From: Burkholderia dolosa
GTDB lineage: Bacteria > Pseudomonadota > Gammaproteobacteria > Burkholderiales > Burkholderiaceae
Length of the DNA stretch: 64,000 nt
Direction: 5' to 3'
NCBI RefSeq assembly: GCF_902499135.1
Contig: NZ_CABVPR010000002.1
Location: forward strand, 1 to 64,000
Part shown: positions 46,944 through 56,067 of the stretch, in pieces
How positions within the stretch are numbered: position 1 is the first letter of the stretch
Layout: every line of letters begins with the position of its first letter
Notes under the pieces: model-generated
The model's database searches: none
Seen by the model: only the letters and a program-made list of their open reading frames with translations
What the model was told of the DNA's origin: nothing
Position numbers and translations under genes: made by a program

Positions 46944-47849
46944 ATGACACTGAAACACCTCCCTCCCACGTTCTGCTGGACAAAGATCGGTACCGAGTCC
47001 GGCGAGGAACTGCCGACCGTCGTGCTCCGCAAGGAATGGGAGCGCCGGCTCGGCGGCGGGCGTTTTCTGTGGGGAATCAATCAGCCGCTCGGCAGCAGCG
47101 CGCAGGTCGCCGCGCATCGCACCGGTTCGCTGCTCGCGCTGTTTTCGCCGGTTGCGTCGCGTGCGCGAGCGGGCGAGCGCAAGCGCGAGGACGCGCTGCT
47201 GTGGAACGCATGGATCGACGCAAGCGGACAGGTGCGGCCGCTGCCGCCGCATACGTTCATCGCGAGCCGTTCCACGCTGCCGTCGGGCCGGCGTCGCGAG
47301 CAGCACTACGCGCTGGTGTGCGCGTCGTCCACCGCGCTGACGATCGGCACGCAGCTGCGCGTGTTTCCCGAGCATCTGCGCAGCGTGAGCACGGGCAAGC
47401 CGCTCGGCGTCGCGCAAGGTGCGGCCGTCGTCGATTGCGTCGGGCGGACGAAGGAGCAGACGGGCCGCAGCTATCCGCTCGCACTGTCGGTCGAACTCGA
47501 GGCGCCGTATTTCGTGCGGCTCGCGCAGCCGTGCGTGCTGAAGGCGCGCGACCTTGCGGACGTGAACAAGGCGACGCGCGCCGGCGACTTCGACCGCTTC
47601 GTCGAGCTCGTCGCGCGCTTGCGCGGCCGTTCGCCGACCGATGCGGTGCGCGGCGTGACGCGCGACCTGTTCGACGTGCCGCCGATTGAAACCGCGACCG
47701 CGTACGTTGCACCCGCGCATGCGGCGCGGCTGCGCAGCCGGCCGGTTGCCGACCATCCGCGCGATCGGACCGGCGATCTGTTCGACCTGTCGCCGGGCGA
47801 TACGGTCGCGTTCGCGGGCCTCGCGCATTCGCGCGCGGGCCGCGCATGA
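46944..47849 (+). CDS. Uncharacterised protein divergent to HTH regulator
   Basis: 301 residues from the ATG at 46944 (MTLKHLPPTFCWTK); the frame is open further upstream. I do not recognise the family. Notable parts: CWTKIGTESGEELPTVVLRKEWERR and GGRFLWGINQPLG near 10-50, a beta-rich middle (LPPHTFIASRS, HYALVCASS) and EAPYFVRLAQPCVLKARDL near 190. No signal peptide or membrane helix. The gene is separated by 79 bp from the divergent regulator. A small repressor-controlled module is likely; I assign no activity. Confidence 0.55.
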   Translation: MTLKHLPPTFCWTKIGTESGEELPTVVLRKEWERRLGGGRFLWGINQPLGSSAQVAAHRTGSLLALFSPVASRARAGERKREDALLWNAWIDASGQVRPLPPHTFIASRSTLPSGRRREQHYALVCASSTALTIGTQLRVFPEHLRSVSTGKPLGVAQGAAVVDCVGRTKEQTGRSYPLALSVELEAPYFVRLAQPCVLKARDLADVNKATRAGDFDRFVELVARLRGRSPTDAVRGVTRDLFDVPPIETATAYVAPAHAARLRSRPVADHPRDRTGDLFDLSPGDTVAFAGLAHSRAGRA

Positions 47850-48077
47850 TCGATGCGGGAAGGCGGCGCACGTTGCCGTCCGTGCGCCGCGCGCAAGAAT
47901 TTGTTGCAATCTCGCCGTAGCGAAGCGGCGAGCGCAGAGAGACAATCGGCGCGAAGCGCGCTGCGCGACGGCCGAACGTACCGACAGCAATGGAGAGTCG
48001 TTCACGCCGGCGACATGCGTGCCACGCACACTGAGCGTCGGCTTGCTTCACACAGCAACCCTGAGGGAGAAGTGTCG

Positions 48078-48308
48078 ATGTCGACCCACATCTGTTCGCG
48101 GGAAGCCCGGGCCGCACAACGCTTCGTCGAAGCGACGCGCAACGTCGATCAGGCATTTCGCGCGGTGCGCGGCGACGGCGACGACGAAGCGTCGCCGCTC
48201 GAATATGCGCGCGCGATGTCGCGCCTCGATCGCGCGCTCGACGAGCTCGCGCGGGCGCAGGAATCGTTCGATCGTCTGGTGAGCGCCGGCGCGGACCGCG
48301 GCAACTGA
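48078..48308 (+). CDS. Small helical protein, unknown function
   Basis: 76 residues, start behind GAGGGAGAAG. A charged, Ala/Arg/Asp-rich helical sequence (REARAAQRFVEATRNVDQAF, YARAMSRLDRALDELARAQESFDRL) suggests a coiled coil. The strong ribosome binding site supports translation. No family is recognised. Confidence 0.6.
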   Translation: MSTHICSREARAAQRFVEATRNVDQAFRAVRGDGDDEASPLEYARAMSRLDRALDELARAQESFDRLVSAGADRGN

Positions 48309-48664
48309 GTTCGCCGTTACGCGGCCGGTCGCCGTGCCGGTTTTTCAGTGTTCCGTTTTCGCGGTGTCGATCGATGCGGTGGCGTCGGTCTGCGTCTGCC
48401 GCGCGTTCGTCTCCGCGTCGTCTGTCGATGCGGTCGGCGCTTGAGTCGAACGTATCGTCGACGCTGCGCGTCGATGTCGCTGCGTCGTTTTTGACGTCGA
48501 ATATCCGACGCGATCGTTCGCTATCGCTGCGAGCGCGAGCCGCCGCGCGAAGTCGTCACGTGCAACGAATCGACCGGAACGGCGCGCGTGCCGCCGCATC
48601 TCCATATCGACATCGGTTCTTCGGCGCCGCGATCGTGCACCGGTCCGCATGTATTACGCACACG
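48309..48664. other. 356-bp intergenic region, nothing clear
   Basis: No gene or RNA is supported. A short CCGG-based hairpin followed by five T residues (about 48324-48345) may end the small gene upstream. Confidence 0.4.
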
Positions 48665-49552
48665 TCACGCATGCCGCACCGCGCGCAACGCCGGTGGGGC
48701 GCGATACGCATAGCCGCGATGCTGAAACGACATCGCGAAGAAGCGCATCTGGTAGCGAATCGCGTCAGCCCAGTAATCCCACGTATGGCCGCCCGGGCGT
48801 TCCGCATAGTCGTGCGGTACGCCGAGCGCGACGAGCCGCTCGTGCAGCGTGCGGTTCGAGCCGACGAACGCGTCATCGCGGCCGCAGTCGATCGTCAGAT
48901 CGAAATGCGCGCGCACGAATGCGCTCGCGCTTTCGACGATCGCGTTGCGGCTCCAGAACGACGGGTGACGGCCGGGATCGCCGAACACGTGGTCGATGCC
49001 GGGCTCGTCCTCGCAATTGCGCGGATCGACCGCGCCGCTGATGCTGCCGACCGCGCCGAACGTGCGCGGCCGATCCAGCGCGATGCGCAGCGCGCCGAAG
49101 CCGCCCATGCTGAGCCCGGTGATCGCGCGCGCGCGTTGGGTCGCGATCGTTCTGAAATGCGTATCGACGTACGACACGACCTCGCTGCCGACGAAGGTTT
49201 CGTAGCGGCTGCCGGAATCGAACGGACTGTCGATGTACCAGCTTTCATGTCCGCCGTCGGGCATCACGAGAATCGCGCGATAGCGATCGGCGAGCGCGCC
49301 GATCGGCGTGTTCGACGTCCAGTCGGTATGGTCGCCGCCCGAGCCGTGCAGCAGGTACACGACCGGAAAGCGCTCGCCGCTGCGCGCAGCGCGCGCGTAA
49401 TCGTCGGGCAGCACGATCGTCGCCTGCAGCGTCTGTCGCATCGCGGCGCTCGGAATCGCGACGACGCGTGACTGAAAAGCGACGGCAGGGCTCGCGACGG
49501 CGAGCAGCAGAAGCAGCCAGAAAGCGCGTGTCACGTTCATCGAGCGTCGCAT
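48665..49552 (-). CDS. Secreted esterase, esterase D/tributyrin esterase-like
   Basis: 295 residues with a signal peptide (AVA-FQ). Alpha/beta hydrolase of the putative esterase family: oxyanion YLLHGSGGDHTDW, nucleophile Ser in GLSMGGFGALRIAL, Asp in DCGRDD and His in PGGHTWDYW. Two starts are possible: 49552 (chosen, weak GGA site upstream) and 49540. It probably hydrolyses short-chain esters in the periplasm or outside. Gene stands alone. Confidence 0.82.
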   Translation of the reverse strand: MRRSMNVTRAFWLLLLLAVASPAVAFQSRVVAIPSAAMRQTLQATIVLPDDYARAARSGERFPVVYLLHGSGGDHTDWTSNTPIGALADRYRAILVMPDGGHESWYIDSPFDSGSRYETFVGSEVVSYVDTHFRTIATQRARAITGLSMGGFGALRIALDRPRTFGAVGSISGAVDPRNCEDEPGIDHVFGDPGRHPSFWSRNAIVESASAFVRAHFDLTIDCGRDDAFVGSNRTLHERLVALGVPHDYAERPGGHTWDYWADAIRYQMRFFAMSFQHRGYAYRAPPALRAVRHA

Positions 49553-49830
49553 CGGTCGTTTCCGCCCGGCGATCGGGGCCGGGAAAACCCTGTTCGGGAT
49601 GACTCTAGCAATCGCGGCTTTCAGCCATATTTCGGCGAACCCTGCGGTTTGTCGGCGGCGGGCGGCTTGCACGTTCGGTGTCGTCGACGGTGTGCGCGGT
49701 GCCTGCCGTGTATGCCGCACGATGCGCGGCGGCGCCGGGCAGACAGAATCCGGCGCGTGGACTCGTTCCGTTCGCACGCGCGACGTGTCGATGAAACGCC
49801 GAACGAACGCGGCGAGCGCCGCCGGAACGG

Positions 49831-50637
49831 TCAGCCGGCGGTCGCCGGCGCAAGCGGCGGCAGCGCGAGCTCGTCGATCAGTTCGTCGAGTTCGAGCACG
49901 TGCGTGCGGTCGTGATCGAGCAGTTCGCGAACGAGTTCGTCGACCGACATCCGCCGAATCCCGTCGCGCAACCCGCAGCGCGCGAGTTCCGCCGGCTGCA
50001 GCGCGGCGATCGTCGCACACAACGCCGCGCGTCCCGCACGGAATGCGGCGAGCGCACCGTCGAGCGATTGCGCGAGATAGTCGCGTTCCTCGGCGAGCGC
50101 GGTGCCGTCGACCGACGCGATCGCCGGTAGCTCGAGCGTCCGTACCGCATCGATGCGTTCGGCGAAGATCGCGTCGAGGTCGCGCAGGTGGCACGCGTGT
50201 TCGACGAACGAGAAGCCGGTGCCGTGCGGCCGGCGCGTGCGCAATCCGACGGGCACGTGCGCCGCGTACGCGGCGACGCGCTCCGGCATCGCGGCCAGCG
50301 CGGCAACGACGTCCGCATACGGCAGCCGCTGCGGATCCGGGCTGAACACCGCGCCGTAGCTGAACAGCGCGCCGCCGATACGCCCGCGCGCCTGCACGAC
50401 GTCGTGGCCGTGACGCCGCATCACGTCCGCGACCATCGCGCCGCAGAACTGCCGCGCGGTCGTATCGGCTTCGACTTCGGGGAATTTGCGCGCGATCTCG
50501 TGCTGGATCGCGCCGATCGCCGCTACGCCGACGCGCGACAGCGCCGCGAATTCCAGATAGCGCTCGGGTTGCGTGATCAGTGCCTCGAGTTGTGCGCCGA
50601 GCGGCGTCGCGCGAAAGCGATCGAAACGGGAATGCAT
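49831..50637 (-). CDS. DinB-like four-helix protein with an extra N-terminal domain
   Basis: 268 residues. The C-terminal half (about 125-260) has the DinB/YfiT metal-site pattern, with His in FVEHACHLRDLD and two His in LLDHDRTHVLELDEL. The N-terminal 110 residues (LGAQLEALITQPERYLEF, EIARKFPEVEADTTARQF) are not recognised. DinB proteins are metal-dependent transferases or stress proteins; the activity is unknown. The start at 50637 is preferred; an ATG at 50658 would overlap an operator-like palindrome. Confidence 0.65.
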   Translation of the reverse strand: MHSRFDRFRATPLGAQLEALITQPERYLEFAALSRVGVAAIGAIQHEIARKFPEVEADTTARQFCGAMVADVMRRHGHDVVQARGRIGGALFSYGAVFSPDPQRLPYADVVAALAAMPERVAAYAAHVPVGLRTRRPHGTGFSFVEHACHLRDLDAIFAERIDAVRTLELPAIASVDGTALAEERDYLAQSLDGALAAFRAGRAALCATIAALQPAELARCGLRDGIRRMSVDELVRELLDHDRTHVLELDELIDELALPPLAPATAG

Positions 50638-50657
50638 CGCAGAAGGGCCTCGCTCCA

Positions 50658-50680
50658 TAACGTCGCAAAACGATACGTTA
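50658..50680. promoter_or_regulatory. TAACGT-N11-ACGTTA inverted repeat upstream of the DinB-like gene
   Basis: Perfect six-base arms (50658-50663, 50675-50680) lie 21 bp before the start codon at 50637. This is typical of a repressor operator, for example TetR type. No regulator gene is adjacent. Confidence 0.45.
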
Positions 50681-50766
50681 CGGAGCGAGGCCGCGTCAAC
50701 CGATTTGTGTGCACGCGTTCGGCCGACGCGCAACGTCGTTCGATGCCGACACCGCCGGCGCTGCCG

Positions 50767-51198
50767 TCAACGGCTCGTCCGCGCTTCGATATCCGCGCGC
50801 AGCCGCGCCTCCTGCTGCTGCAGTTCCGGCGTGAATGCGTCGCCGAAGTCTTCGAGCGAATAGATCTGACGGATCTCGATATCGGAATCGACCGGCATCG
50901 GGTTCGGGCAGCGCTTCACCCATTCGACGGCTTCGTCCATCGATTTCACTTCCCACAGCCAGTACCCGGCGATGAGCTCCTTGGTTTCGGCGAACGGTCC
51001 GTCGATCACGGTGCGCGTGTCGCCGGAGAAGTGCACGCGCTTGCCGCGCGAGCTCGGGTGCAGCCCTTCGCCGGCGAGCATCACGCCGGCCTTCACGAGT
51101 TCCTCGTTGTAGCGGCCCATCGCGGCCAGCAGTTCGGTATCGGGCATCGCACCCGATTCGGAAAAGGCGGTTGCCTTGACGATCACCATCACGCGCAT
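50767..51198 (-). CDS. YCII-related domain protein
   Basis: 143 residues, start behind GGGAG. The YCII/DGPF pattern is clear: MRVMVIVKA, MGRYNEELVKAGVML, HFSGDTRTVIDGPFAETKELIAGYWLWEV and CPNPMPVDSDIEIRQIY. Such dimeric alpha/beta proteins often accompany sigma factors in other genomes, but none is next to this one. No function assigned. Confidence 0.85.
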   Translation of the reverse strand: MRVMVIVKATAFSESGAMPDTELLAAMGRYNEELVKAGVMLAGEGLHPSSRGKRVHFSGDTRTVIDGPFAETKELIAGYWLWEVKSMDEAVEWVKRCPNPMPVDSDIEIRQIYSLEDFGDAFTPELQQQEARLRADIEARTSR

Positions 51199-51414
51199 GG
51201 TCGTTTCTCCCTGGATCCGGAGGTAAAGGGATGCCGGCTCGCACGGCGGCCGGCGGATGCTTGCGATGGTACGACGGGCGACAACGCGCGAAATCGACAA
51301 CGCGCCGGAAAAAAATCGTCGCGACGTGCCGGTGCGGATGCGCGAGCGCGCGCGTCCGGAACGCGGCGGCAAAGCTGGTATGCTGACCGGCACCACGTTC
51401 GCGCGGAGGGCGCC

Positions 51415-51645
51415 ATGGCTGCGAAGGAAGTGTCGAAGAAGAAGTATCTGAAGATTCTGAACAAGCGCTTGCGCGCCGAGCCGAATGCGCCGGCCGGCGC
51501 ATCGTTCGTGTTTTTCCCGCCGGGCGCGAAGGCGAAGCATGCGACCGGCATCGCATCCGGCGAACCGCGCAGCGAGCGCGAGCTCGCGATCATGGCCGAA
51601 GTTCAGCGCAAGGCCGCCGACGAATACATCGTCGTCGGCGCGTAG
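51415..51645 (+). CDS. Small basic protein, unknown function
   Basis: 76 residues, start behind GCGGAGGGC. Lys-rich N terminus (AAKEVSKKKYLKILNKRL), then a FVFFPPGAKAKHATG segment and an acidic helical tail. The strong start signal and non-random composition support a real gene. No family recognised; possibly nucleic-acid binding because of the charge, but this is a guess. Confidence 0.6.
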   Translation: MAAKEVSKKKYLKILNKRLRAEPNAPAGASFVFFPPGAKAKHATGIASGEPRSERELAIMAEVQRKAADEYIVVGA

Positions 51646-51923
51646 CCGGATAACGTCCAGCGGACAACGTCCGGCACGTAACGTCCGGCACCCGCGATCC
51701 GGGCCGCTTTCACCGTCCGTATGGCTGCAGCGTACCCATGCGCGAGTACGCCGGCTCTCCGCTCGCCGTCTCGTATCTGCTGGTCGCGAGTCCCGCGTCC
51801 GCACGAGGATGACGGAACCCCGCGCCGCGATCGGGCGTAACGACGCCGCAAGTCGAACGATCGACGACGGACGGGCGGCGCGCGATCGAGCGAGCGAACG
51901 CGCATCGTGCCGCCGTTTCGATG

Positions 51924-53345
51924 TCAGGACAGCTTGTCGGCGGCTGCCGGCAAGCGGCCGCCGTCGCCCGCTTCATCGCCGGATGCGAGCTGCTCCAGCG
52001 CGAGTCCCTTCGTTTCGATTCCGAGCGTCCACACGGCGAGCGCCGCCGCGGCGAACGACAGCGCGCCGAGCGTGAACACGCCGCCCTGGCCGAACACGGG
52101 AAGCACGACACCGACCACGTAAGGGCCGATCAGCGAGCCGATGCGCCCGATCGCCGACGCGAAGCCCGAGCCCGTCGCGCGCGCGCCGGTGCCGTACAGC
52201 TCGGGCGTGTACGTGTACAGCGCGGCCCACATCCCGAACAGGAAGAACTGCATCGCGAGGCCGGTGCCGATCAGCAATGCGGTGCTGCCGCCGTACAGCG
52301 CGCTCTGCCCATACGCGTACGCCATCGCGCCGCCGCCGATCAGCGATGCGATGCAGGTCGGCTTGCGTCCCCAGCGCTCGACGAGCCATGCGGCGCACAG
52401 GAAGCCCGGCACGCCGCCGAGCGAGATCAGCACCGTGTAGAACACCGATTTGGTCACTTCGAAGCCGGCCTGCTGCAGCAGCGCGCCGAGCCACGACGTG
52501 AGGCCGTAGAAGCCGAGCAGCGCGAAGAACCACAGCAGCCACACCATCGTCGTGCGGCGTCGATAGGCGCCGCTCCAGATCTCGCGCAGCGCGCCGCGGC
52601 CGCGCGCGGCAGGCGGCTCGGCGAGCCGCGACGGCGGCGGCAGCGTCGTGACGCCGGCCGAGCGCATCACCTGGTCCTCGATCGCGCGCATCACCGCGTC
52701 GGCCTGCGCGTGCCGGCCCGCATGCTCGAGCCAGCGCGGCGATTCGGGCACGATGCGGCGCACGACGAGCACGAACACCGCCGGAATCGCGAGCAGCGCG
52801 AACACGGTGCGCCACCCGAACTGCGGCAGCACGAAATACGCGACGATGCCGGCCGTGATGAAGCCGAGCGGCCAGAAGCCGTCCATCAGCGCGATCAGGC
52901 GGCCGCGCTTTTCGGTCGGCACGAACTCGGACAGCAGCGTCTGCGCGACCGGAAATTCCATGCCCATCCCGATTCCGAGCAGCACGCGATAGACGATCAG
53001 CATGTCGACGTTCTGCGCGGTCGAGCACAGATACGACGCGACGCCCCACAGCACCATGCTCCACTGGAACACCGGCCGGCGGCCGAAGCGGTCGGCGAGC
53101 AGGCCCGCAACCGCGGCGCCGATCACCATTCCGAAGAAGCTTGCGCTCGCAACGAGTCCGGCGGCCGCGGTCGACAGCCCGAACTCCTTGCGGATCGAGC
53201 CGAGCACGAACGTCATCGTGCCGAGGTCGACCGAGTCGAAGAAGAACGCGATCGCGATGATGAAGAAGATGCGCTTGTGATAGCCGGAGAACGGCAGGCG
53301 TTCGAGCCGGGCGGCGGCGGAGGCGGGAGCGGTGGCGGCGGGCAT
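51924..53345 (-). CDS. MFS transporter, NiaP/aromatic acid-like (sugar porter superfamily)
   Basis: 473 residues from the ATG at 53345 behind AGAGGA. Twelve membrane segments, with AGLLADRFGRRP in the helix 2-3 loop and PESPRWLEHAGR after helix 6, as in the NiaP/AAHS-like transporters. It probably imports an aromatic or nicotinic acid; the substrate is not indicated by neighbours. No catabolic genes are adjacent. Confidence 0.82.
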   Translation of the reverse strand: MPAATAPASAAARLERLPFSGYHKRIFFIIAIAFFFDSVDLGTMTFVLGSIRKEFGLSTAAAGLVASASFFGMVIGAAVAGLLADRFGRRPVFQWSMVLWGVASYLCSTAQNVDMLIVYRVLLGIGMGMEFPVAQTLLSEFVPTEKRGRLIALMDGFWPLGFITAGIVAYFVLPQFGWRTVFALLAIPAVFVLVVRRIVPESPRWLEHAGRHAQADAVMRAIEDQVMRSAGVTTLPPPSRLAEPPAARGRGALREIWSGAYRRRTTMVWLLWFFALLGFYGLTSWLGALLQQAGFEVTKSVFYTVLISLGGVPGFLCAAWLVERWGRKPTCIASLIGGGAMAYAYGQSALYGGSTALLIGTGLAMQFFLFGMWAALYTYTPELYGTGARATGSGFASAIGRIGSLIGPYVVGVVLPVFGQGGVFTLGALSFAAAALAVWTLGIETKGLALEQLASGDEAGDGGRLPAAADKLS

Positions 53346-53492
53346 GGCGTCCTCTGAAATGGAAAGGGGCCTCGAAGCGCGTGCTTGCTTCAAGGCCCCG
53401 ATGCGTTCAGTAGACGTGACCACAATCCGCCGCGTCAGCGGAAAAGCGCCGCCCGCTTGTGCAAATGCGTCATCGGCGGGCGCGCGGCGACG

Positions 53493-54263
53493 TCAGTTCC
53501 TCAGCTTGTAGCCGGTGCGGAACATCCACGCGACGATCGCGAGCAGGATCACGAGGAACAGCGCGGTCGCCGCGAGGCTGATCCACACGTGCACGTCCGC
53601 GAGGCCGTAGAACGACCAGCGAAACCCGCTGATCAGATAGACGATCGGATTGAACAGCGTGACGACGCGCCATGCGGGCGGCAGCATGTCGACCGAATAG
53701 AAGCTGCCACCGAGGAACGTGAGCGGCGTGATGATCAGCAGCGGCACGAGCTGCAGCTTCTCGAAGCTGTCGGCCCAGATGCCGATCACGAAGCCGAACA
53801 GGCTGAACGTGACCGACGTCAGCACGAGGAACAGCACCATCCAGAACGGATGCAGGATGTGCAGCGGCACGAACAGTCCGGCGGTCGCGAGAATGATCAG
53901 CCCGAGCAGGATCGACTTCGACGCGGCCGCGCCGACGTACGCGATCACGATCTCCCAGTACGACACCGGCGCGGACAGGATCTCGTAGATCGTGCCGGTG
54001 AAGCGCGGGAAGTAGATGCCGAACGATGCGTTCGAGATGCTTTGCGACAGCAGCGACAGCATCACGAGCCCCGGCACGATGAACGAGCCGTAGCCGATGC
54101 CGTTCACGTCGCTGATCCGCGAGCCGATCGCGGAGCCGAACACGACGAAGTACAGCGACGTCGAGATCACCGGCGCGATGATGCTCTGCATCAGCGTACG
54201 GCGCGTGCGGGCCATTTCTGCGCGGTAGATCGCGCGGATGCCGTGGAGATTCATGTGCGCCAT
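53493..54263 (-). CDS. ABC-2 type exporter permease
   Basis: 256 residues, six membrane helices, the ABC-2 pattern [18 protein letters not shown] and the C-terminal [15 protein letters not shown]. Similar to YadH/NodJ permeases. The start at 54263 has AAGGGG upstream and lies 3 bp after the ATPase gene. Together they make an export system of unknown substrate. Confidence 0.88.
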   Translation of the reverse strand: MAHMNLHGIRAIYRAEMARTRRTLMQSIIAPVISTSLYFVVFGSAIGSRISDVNGIGYGSFIVPGLVMLSLLSQSISNASFGIYFPRFTGTIYEILSAPVSYWEIVIAYVGAAASKSILLGLIILATAGLFVPLHILHPFWMVLFLVLTSVTFSLFGFVIGIWADSFEKLQLVPLLIITPLTFLGGSFYSVDMLPPAWRVVTLFNPIVYLISGFRWSFYGLADVHVWISLAATALFLVILLAIVAWMFRTGYKLRN

Positions 54264-54266
54264 GCG

Positions 54267-55211
54267 TTACGCCCCTTGTGCGCCGTTGCGGCGGTTGTCG
54301 ATCAGGCTGACGAAAATGTCCTCGAGCGAGCTCTGCGTCGTGTGCAGGTCGCGAAAGCCGATGCCGGCCGCGCCCAGCGCGTTGATCAGCGTCGCGATGC
54401 TCGCGTCGTCGCGCTGCGAGTCGTACGTGTAGACGAGCGCGCTGCCGTCGGCCGCACGTTCGAGGCCGAACGCCGCGAGCTCGGGCGGCACGGCGGCGAG
54501 CGGCTGCTCGAGCTGCACGGTCAGCTGCTTCTTGCCGAGCTTGCGCATCAGTTCGCGCTTCTCTTCGACGAGCACGAGCTCGCCGCCGAGGATGATGCCG
54601 ATGCGGTCGGCCATTTCCTCCGCTTCCTCGATGTAGTGCGTGGTCAGCACGATCGTCACGCCGCTTTCGCGCAGCGAATCGACGAGCTTCCACATGTCGC
54701 GGCGCAGCTCGACGTCGACGCCGGCGGTCGGTTCGTCGAGGAACAGGATGCGCGGCTCGTGCGACAGCGCCTTCGCGATCATCACGCGGCGCTTCATGCC
54801 GCCCGACAGCGTCATCAGCTTGCTGTCGCGCTTGTCCCACAGCGACAGCGCCTTCAGGATCTTCTCGATGTGAGCGGGATCGGGCGCCTTGCCGAACAGC
54901 CCGCGGCTGAACGACACGGTCGCCCACACGGTTTCGAACGCATCGGTCGTCAGCTCCTGCGGCACGAGGCCGATCAGCTCGCGCGCGGCGCGATATGCGT
55001 CGCGGATGTCGTGTCCGCCGACGGTCACGCGGCCTTCGGTCGGCGTGACGATGCCGCAGATCGAGCCGATCAGCGTCGTCTTGCCGGCGCCGTTCGGCCC
55101 GAGCAGCGCGAAGATTTCGCCGGGGCGGATGTCGAGCGTCACGTGCTTCAACGCCTGGAAGCCGGACGCGTAGGTCTTGGAAAGGTCTGAAACGGAAAGG
55201 ATCGGTTGCAT
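54267..55211 (-). CDS. ABC-2 type exporter ATP-binding protein
   Basis: 314 residues. Walker [10 protein letters not shown] (about 38-46), LSGGMKRR signature, Walker [13 protein letters not shown] and TTHY switch, then a 90-residue C-terminal domain as in YadG/NodI/DrrA. The start at 55211 is chosen; an ATG five codons earlier is possible, and neither has a strong site. The permease gene follows directly. Confidence 0.9.
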   Translation of the reverse strand: MQPILSVSDLSKTYASGFQALKHVTLDIRPGEIFALLGPNGAGKTTLIGSICGIVTPTEGRVTVGGHDIRDAYRAARELIGLVPQELTTDAFETVWATVSFSRGLFGKAPDPAHIEKILKALSLWDKRDSKLMTLSGGMKRRVMIAKALSHEPRILFLDEPTAGVDVELRRDMWKLVDSLRESGVTIVLTTHYIEEAEEMADRIGIILGGELVLVEEKRELMRKLGKKQLTVQLEQPLAAVPPELAAFGLERAADGSALVYTYDSQRDDASIATLINALGAAGIGFRDLHTTQSSLEDIFVSLIDNRRNGAQGA

Positions 55212-55556
55212 GCTCACGGATGGCACGGCGAATCGAGCCGACGATGCGCGCCGCGCGTGCCCGGCGCCGCCGCCGCGGGGCGGCCGGGATCGGGGACGGC
55301 ATGGCGGGCGGGCGTCATGTCGAACGGCGTTGTGGTGCGGGATCGCGGGACCGCCATCTTAGCAATCGGAACAAGGAAATGCATGCCGGTGGAAAGGCGG
55401 CCCGACGCGGGCGCCGGATTGGCGGGAATTGCGCGCCGGCCCCGGACCAATGTCGCGCTTTATTTGAACCGTCCGAACAATAGGACGGAATTTTCGCGCG
55501 CTCGGCGGTGCGCGCACCGCGCCACGCAAGTATTTGTCTGAGCAAACAAATTGAAG

Positions 55557-55581
55557 GGCGTTTGAAAAACTGTCAAATGCC
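55557..55581. promoter_or_regulatory. GGCGTTTG / CAAATGCC inverted repeat
   Basis: Eight-base arms with one mismatch that becomes a G-U pair in RNA, separated by nine bases. It lies in an AT-richer stretch about 490 bp before the DUF2957 gene. Operator or leader hairpin. Confidence 0.35.
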
Positions 55582-55715
55582 ATGAGAAAACGAGGCGGCG
55601 CGCGGCCCGCGTCGTTTGGAACTCTGCATCCATTTACTTGCGCGCAGCGCCCGCTCATAGTTCGGTCCAACGACGCATCACGATAACGAATCCAGCGTAC
55701 GTACGGAGACCCATC

Positions 55716-55826
55716 ATGAGACGCCAATCCGAGGGCCACGCCGGGCTGCCGCTTCCCGGCGCTTTTTCCGACGCGGACGCGACGCGAGTCGCATCCCCGC
55801 GTCGTCGCATCGTGCTGCCGCAGTAG
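55716..55826 (+). CDS. Possible 36-codon leader ORF
   Basis: Starts MRRQSEGHAGLPLPGAF seven bases after GGAG and contains the terminator-like hairpin. No similarity is recognised. It may be a leader peptide for attenuation of the downstream operon, or chance. Confidence 0.25.
   Translation: MRRQSEGHAGLPLPGAFSDADATRVASPRRRIVLPQ
55739..55767 (+). terminator. Terminator inside the DUF2957 leader
   Basis: A seven-base perfect stem CGCCGGG / CCCGGCG, nine-base loop, then C and five T residues. It lies about 300 bp before the DUF2957 start codon, where it could act as an attenuator or end a small RNA. Confidence 0.6.
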
Positions 55827-56067
55827 CGGCCAACGCATTCCGTTTTCGATTTTCCCGGGCGCCGTGCCGGACGACGGCGCCGCGGGCCCGCGCGCGTCCG
55901 CTTTCGCCGTCGCAGCGACATGCGCGTTCGCGTGAGCGCCGCTCGACGCATCGCGGCGGCATCGCGTACACGATCCTGCGCCGCGCTTCGCGCGACGGCG
56001 CGCATACCAACCGGCGGGCCACGCAGCCCGTCGGACGAGACTCGTCGTAGATGAAAAGGAGGGGTTG

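Larger units (their letters stand above)
55212..56067. other. 856-bp intergenic region, leader of the DUF2957 cluster
   Basis: No confident gene. It holds an inverted repeat at 55557-55581, a 36-codon ORF at 55716-55826 behind GGAG, and inside that ORF a terminator-like hairpin. The last bases carry AAAAGGAGGGG for the first DUF2957 gene. Confidence 0.5.
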
